Assembly: GCA_947500505.1 (NCBI GenBank)
Contig: CANMSL010000003.1
Span: 186,001 to 250,000, forward strand
Length of the DNA stretch: 64,000 nt
Source: an uncultured Aquimarina sp.
GTDB lineage: Bacteria; Bacteroidota; Bacteroidia; Flavobacteriales; Flavobacteriaceae
Direction of reading: 5' to 3'
Under the pieces are notes generated by a model. It ran no database searches and was not told the DNA's origin. It worked only from the letters and a program-made list of their open reading frames with translations. The translations under genes were made by a program, and so were the position numbers. Shown here piece by piece: positions 62,161-64,000 of the stretch (position 1 is the first letter of the stretch; the number at the start of each line of letters is the position of its first letter).

Positions 62161-64000
62161 ATGAAAACAATCAAATTCTTAGTACTGGTACTTTTATTTT
62201 TCGGAACTGTTTTTTCCTGTAAAAAAGACGCTTCTAATAAAATAGAAAATACCAAGACCGCTGACACCAAGGAATTTAAAGTAGATTTCGAAAAATTTAT
62301 TTTGGATAATGGTCTGCAAGTTATTTTTCACGTAGATCGTTCTGACCCCGTTGTGGCAGTGGCTTTAACTGCTCATGTTGGATCTGCCAGAGAAACCGAA
62401 GGAAGAACCGGTTTTGCACACTTATTTGAACATTTATTATTTCTGGAATCTGAAAATTTAGGAAAAGGAGGGCTTGATAAAATGAGCGCCCGTATTGGTG
62501 GGTCTGGAGCAAATGGATCTACCAGTAGAGATCGAACTAACTACTACCAGACTGTCCCAAAAGATGCACTGGAAAAAATGATCTGGGCTGAAGCAGACAA
62601 ACTTGGTTTTTTTATTAATACCGTTACCGAACCGGTTTTGGCAAAAGAAAAACAAGTTGTAAAAAATGAAAAACGCCAGAGTGTGGATAATCGACCTTAT
62701 GGACATGTTTCTTACGTGATTGATAAAAATATGTTCCCAAAAGACCATCCATATAGCTGGCAAGTGATAGGATCTCTGGAAGACCTGCAGAATGCTACAT
62801 TACAAGATGTAAAAGATTTTTATAATCGCTGGTACGTACCTAATAATGTAACATTAACTATTGCAGGAGATTTTGACAAAAAACAAGCCAAAGAATGGGT
62901 TCATAAATATTTTGATGAGATCAAACGAGGAAAAGATATTGCTCCACTTGAAAAACGATCTGTTTCTTTAAATGAGACTAAAAAGTTATACTACGAAGAC
63001 AACTTTGCCCGGCTTCCGCAACTAACAATGACCTGGCCAGCAGTGCATCAATATCATCCGGATTCATATGCATTACAGGTATTATCAAGCTACTTATCTG
63101 AAGGAAAAAAAGCTCCATTTAATAAGATAATTGTAGATGATAAACAACTGGCTCCAAATGTAACAATGTTTCATTATGGATCCGAATTGGCCGGTCAGTT
63201 TCGCCTGATTGTTCGTGGATTTGAAAAAGTTAATCTGAATGATGTAGAAAAAGCAATTCAGGATTCTTTTACCAAGTTTGAAGAAGAAGGGATTTCTCAG
63301 GAAGATCTGAATCGTATTAAGGCAGGACAGGAAACCAATTTTTATAATAGTTTATCCAGTGTACTGGGAAAAGGTTTTCAGTTGGCACAATATGAAATTT
63401 TTGCAGGTGATCCCGGGTTTATCAATGAAGATGTAAAAAATATACTTGCAGTAACAACAGATGATGTTATGCAGGTCTATAACAAATATATCAAAAACAA
63501 ACACTACGTCGCTACAAGTTTTGTACCTATCGGACAAACAGACCTGATACTTACCAATTCTACATTAGCAGAAGTTGCAGAAGAAAAAATTGTTGAAGGA
63601 GCTGAAGACTCCTTTGACCCGAGTATTGTTGCAACTTATGAAAAAACACCTTCGAGTTTTGACAGATCTATCGAACCACCCTATGGAGAAACTCCAAAGG
63701 TTACGGTTCCAGAAGTCTGGGAAGAAAAACTGAACTCTGGTATCGAGATATATGGAATTGAGAATAGCGAAGTACCTCTGGTGCAATTCAGAATGAATAT
63801 CAGGGGTGGTCTTTTGCTTGAAAATCCTGAAAAAATAGGTGTAGCTAATCTCTTAGCAGAATTGATGACCAAGGGAACAAAAAATAAGACAACCGAGGAA
63901 TTAGAAAATGAAATCGAAAGTCTTGGTGCTATCCTTAATATATATGCTACTGATGAAAATATAATCATAAGTGGTAGTACATTATCAAAAAACTTTAATA
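62161..64000 (+). CDS. M16-family zinc peptidase lipoprotein, 3' end beyond window
   Basis: 613 residues visible, open at the right edge. Lipoprotein signal (VFSC, lipid Cys 20), then an active M16 (insulinase/processing-peptidase-like) domain with the inverted zinc motif HLFEH at 87-91 and its downstream Glu in VVKNEKRQ. A second M16-type domain begins near residue 510 (VPEVWEEKLNSGIEIYGIEN) and is cut by the window. The usual length of this family is about 900, so roughly 300 residues are missing. Oligopeptide degradation in the periplasm or at the surface. Confidence 0.95.
   Translation, partial: MKTIKFLVLVLLFFGTVFSCKKDASNKIENTKTADTKEFKVDFEKFILDNGLQVIFHVDRSDPVVAVALTAHVGSARETEGRTGFAHLFEHLLFLESENLGKGGLDKMSARIGGSGANGSTSRDRTNYYQTVPKDALEKMIWAEADKLGFFINTVTEPVLAKEKQVVKNEKRQSVDNRPYGHVSYVIDKNMFPKDHPYSWQVIGSLEDLQNATLQDVKDFYNRWYVPNNVTLTIAGDFDKKQAKEWVHKYFDEIKRGKDIAPLEKRSVSLNETKKLYYEDNFARLPQLTMTWPAVHQYHPDSYALQVLSSYLSEGKKAPFNKIIVDDKQLAPNVTMFHYGSELAGQFRLIVRGFEKVNLNDVEKAIQDSFTKFEEEGISQEDLNRIKAGQETNFYNSLSSVLGKGFQLAQYEIFAGDPGFINEDVKNILAVTTDDVMQVYNKYIKNKHYVATSFVPIGQTDLILTNSTLAEVAEEKIVEGAEDSFDPSIVATYEKTPSSFDRSIEPPYGETPKVTVPEVWEEKLNSGIEIYGIENSEVPLVQFRMNIRGGLLLENPEKIGVANLLAELMTKGTKNKTTEELENEIESLGAILNIYATDENIIISGSTLSKNFN

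Noticed and set aside
1..64000. tRNA, rRNA, CRISPR array, insertion sequence or prophage
   Set aside because: No cloverleaf-like stretch, no regularly spaced repeats, and no transposase or integrase motif was seen in any frame read.

Overview
The window is AT-rich chromosomal DNA from a member of the Bacteroidota, most likely a marine Flavobacteriaceae of the Aquimarina type. The evidence is a Bacteroidetes-style -7 box (TAnnTTTG) upstream of several genes, many lipoproteins with short acidic linkers after the lipid Cys, a T9SS C-terminal sorting domain, BshC of bacillithiol synthesis, a mitochondrial-type aconitase, and flavobacterial palindromic repeats. The genus is an inference. No rRNA, tRNA, CRISPR array, prophage or insertion sequence was recognised.

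Region by region: 1-2.5 kb holds the start of a lipoprotein, a Crp/Fnr regulator and a secreted metzincin with a C-terminal beta/gamma-crystallin domain. 2.8-10.9 kb is the most unusual part, a minus-strand NAD / ADP-ribose / RNA-repair cluster. It contains an NrtR-type Nudix regulator, PRPP synthetase, a nucleoside deoxyribosyltransferase-like protein, an ADP-ribosylglycohydrolase, RNA 2'-phosphotransferase (KptA), a 2OG-Fe(II) oxygenase broken by an in-frame stop, a PPP-type phosphatase, a secreted unknown and nicotinamide phosphoribosyltransferase (NadV). A TAnnTTTGCGT motif lies at the nadV, prs and nrtR promoters and forms an inverted repeat at nadV, which suggests one regulon. 11-22.4 kb is mostly housekeeping: aconitase, MoxR, a three-gene periplasmic PPIase operon, an OmpH/Skp chaperone and guaB. 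22.7-32.7 kb mixes a PAP2 phosphatase, DinB-like proteins, a lipoprotein pseudogene, a PagL-like deacylase, an alpha/beta hydrolase-sigma-membrane protein operon, a cold-shock protein, a MORN-like protein, and an ECF42-type sigma factor with two YCII/DGPF proteins.

32.7-40.6 kb has a DUF2339/DUF3999 membrane pair, a YARHG protein coupled to a possible caspase-fold protein, a PD40 propeller, a 0.8 kb gap with an inverted repeat, a small Cys-rich gene with its own terminator, and ferritin. 40.8-50.8 kb contains a DUF985 cupin, sucC, a Lon-N domain protein, lysA, a probable amidohydrolase remnant, an AHSA1-type protein, DUF3820 and DUF922 proteins, a LysM/periplasmic-binding fusion and guaA. 50.9-64 kb is dominated by secreted hydrolases: a lipoprotein esterase, a ThuA-T9SS protein, an astacin, and M14, M3 and M16 peptidases. 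BshC and a PNPOx-like protein lie among them. The M16 gene runs off the end.

Secreted peptide degradation (two metzincins, M14, M3, M16) fits a protein-degrading marine heterotroph. The NAD cluster joins NAD-making enzymes (NadV plus its co-substrate supplier Prs) to NAD-consuming or ADP-ribose-handling enzymes (KptA, ADP-ribosylglycohydrolase) under a probable NAD-metabolite-sensing repressor. It is the best candidate here for an undescribed system. All calls rest on reading the sequence; no database search was made.
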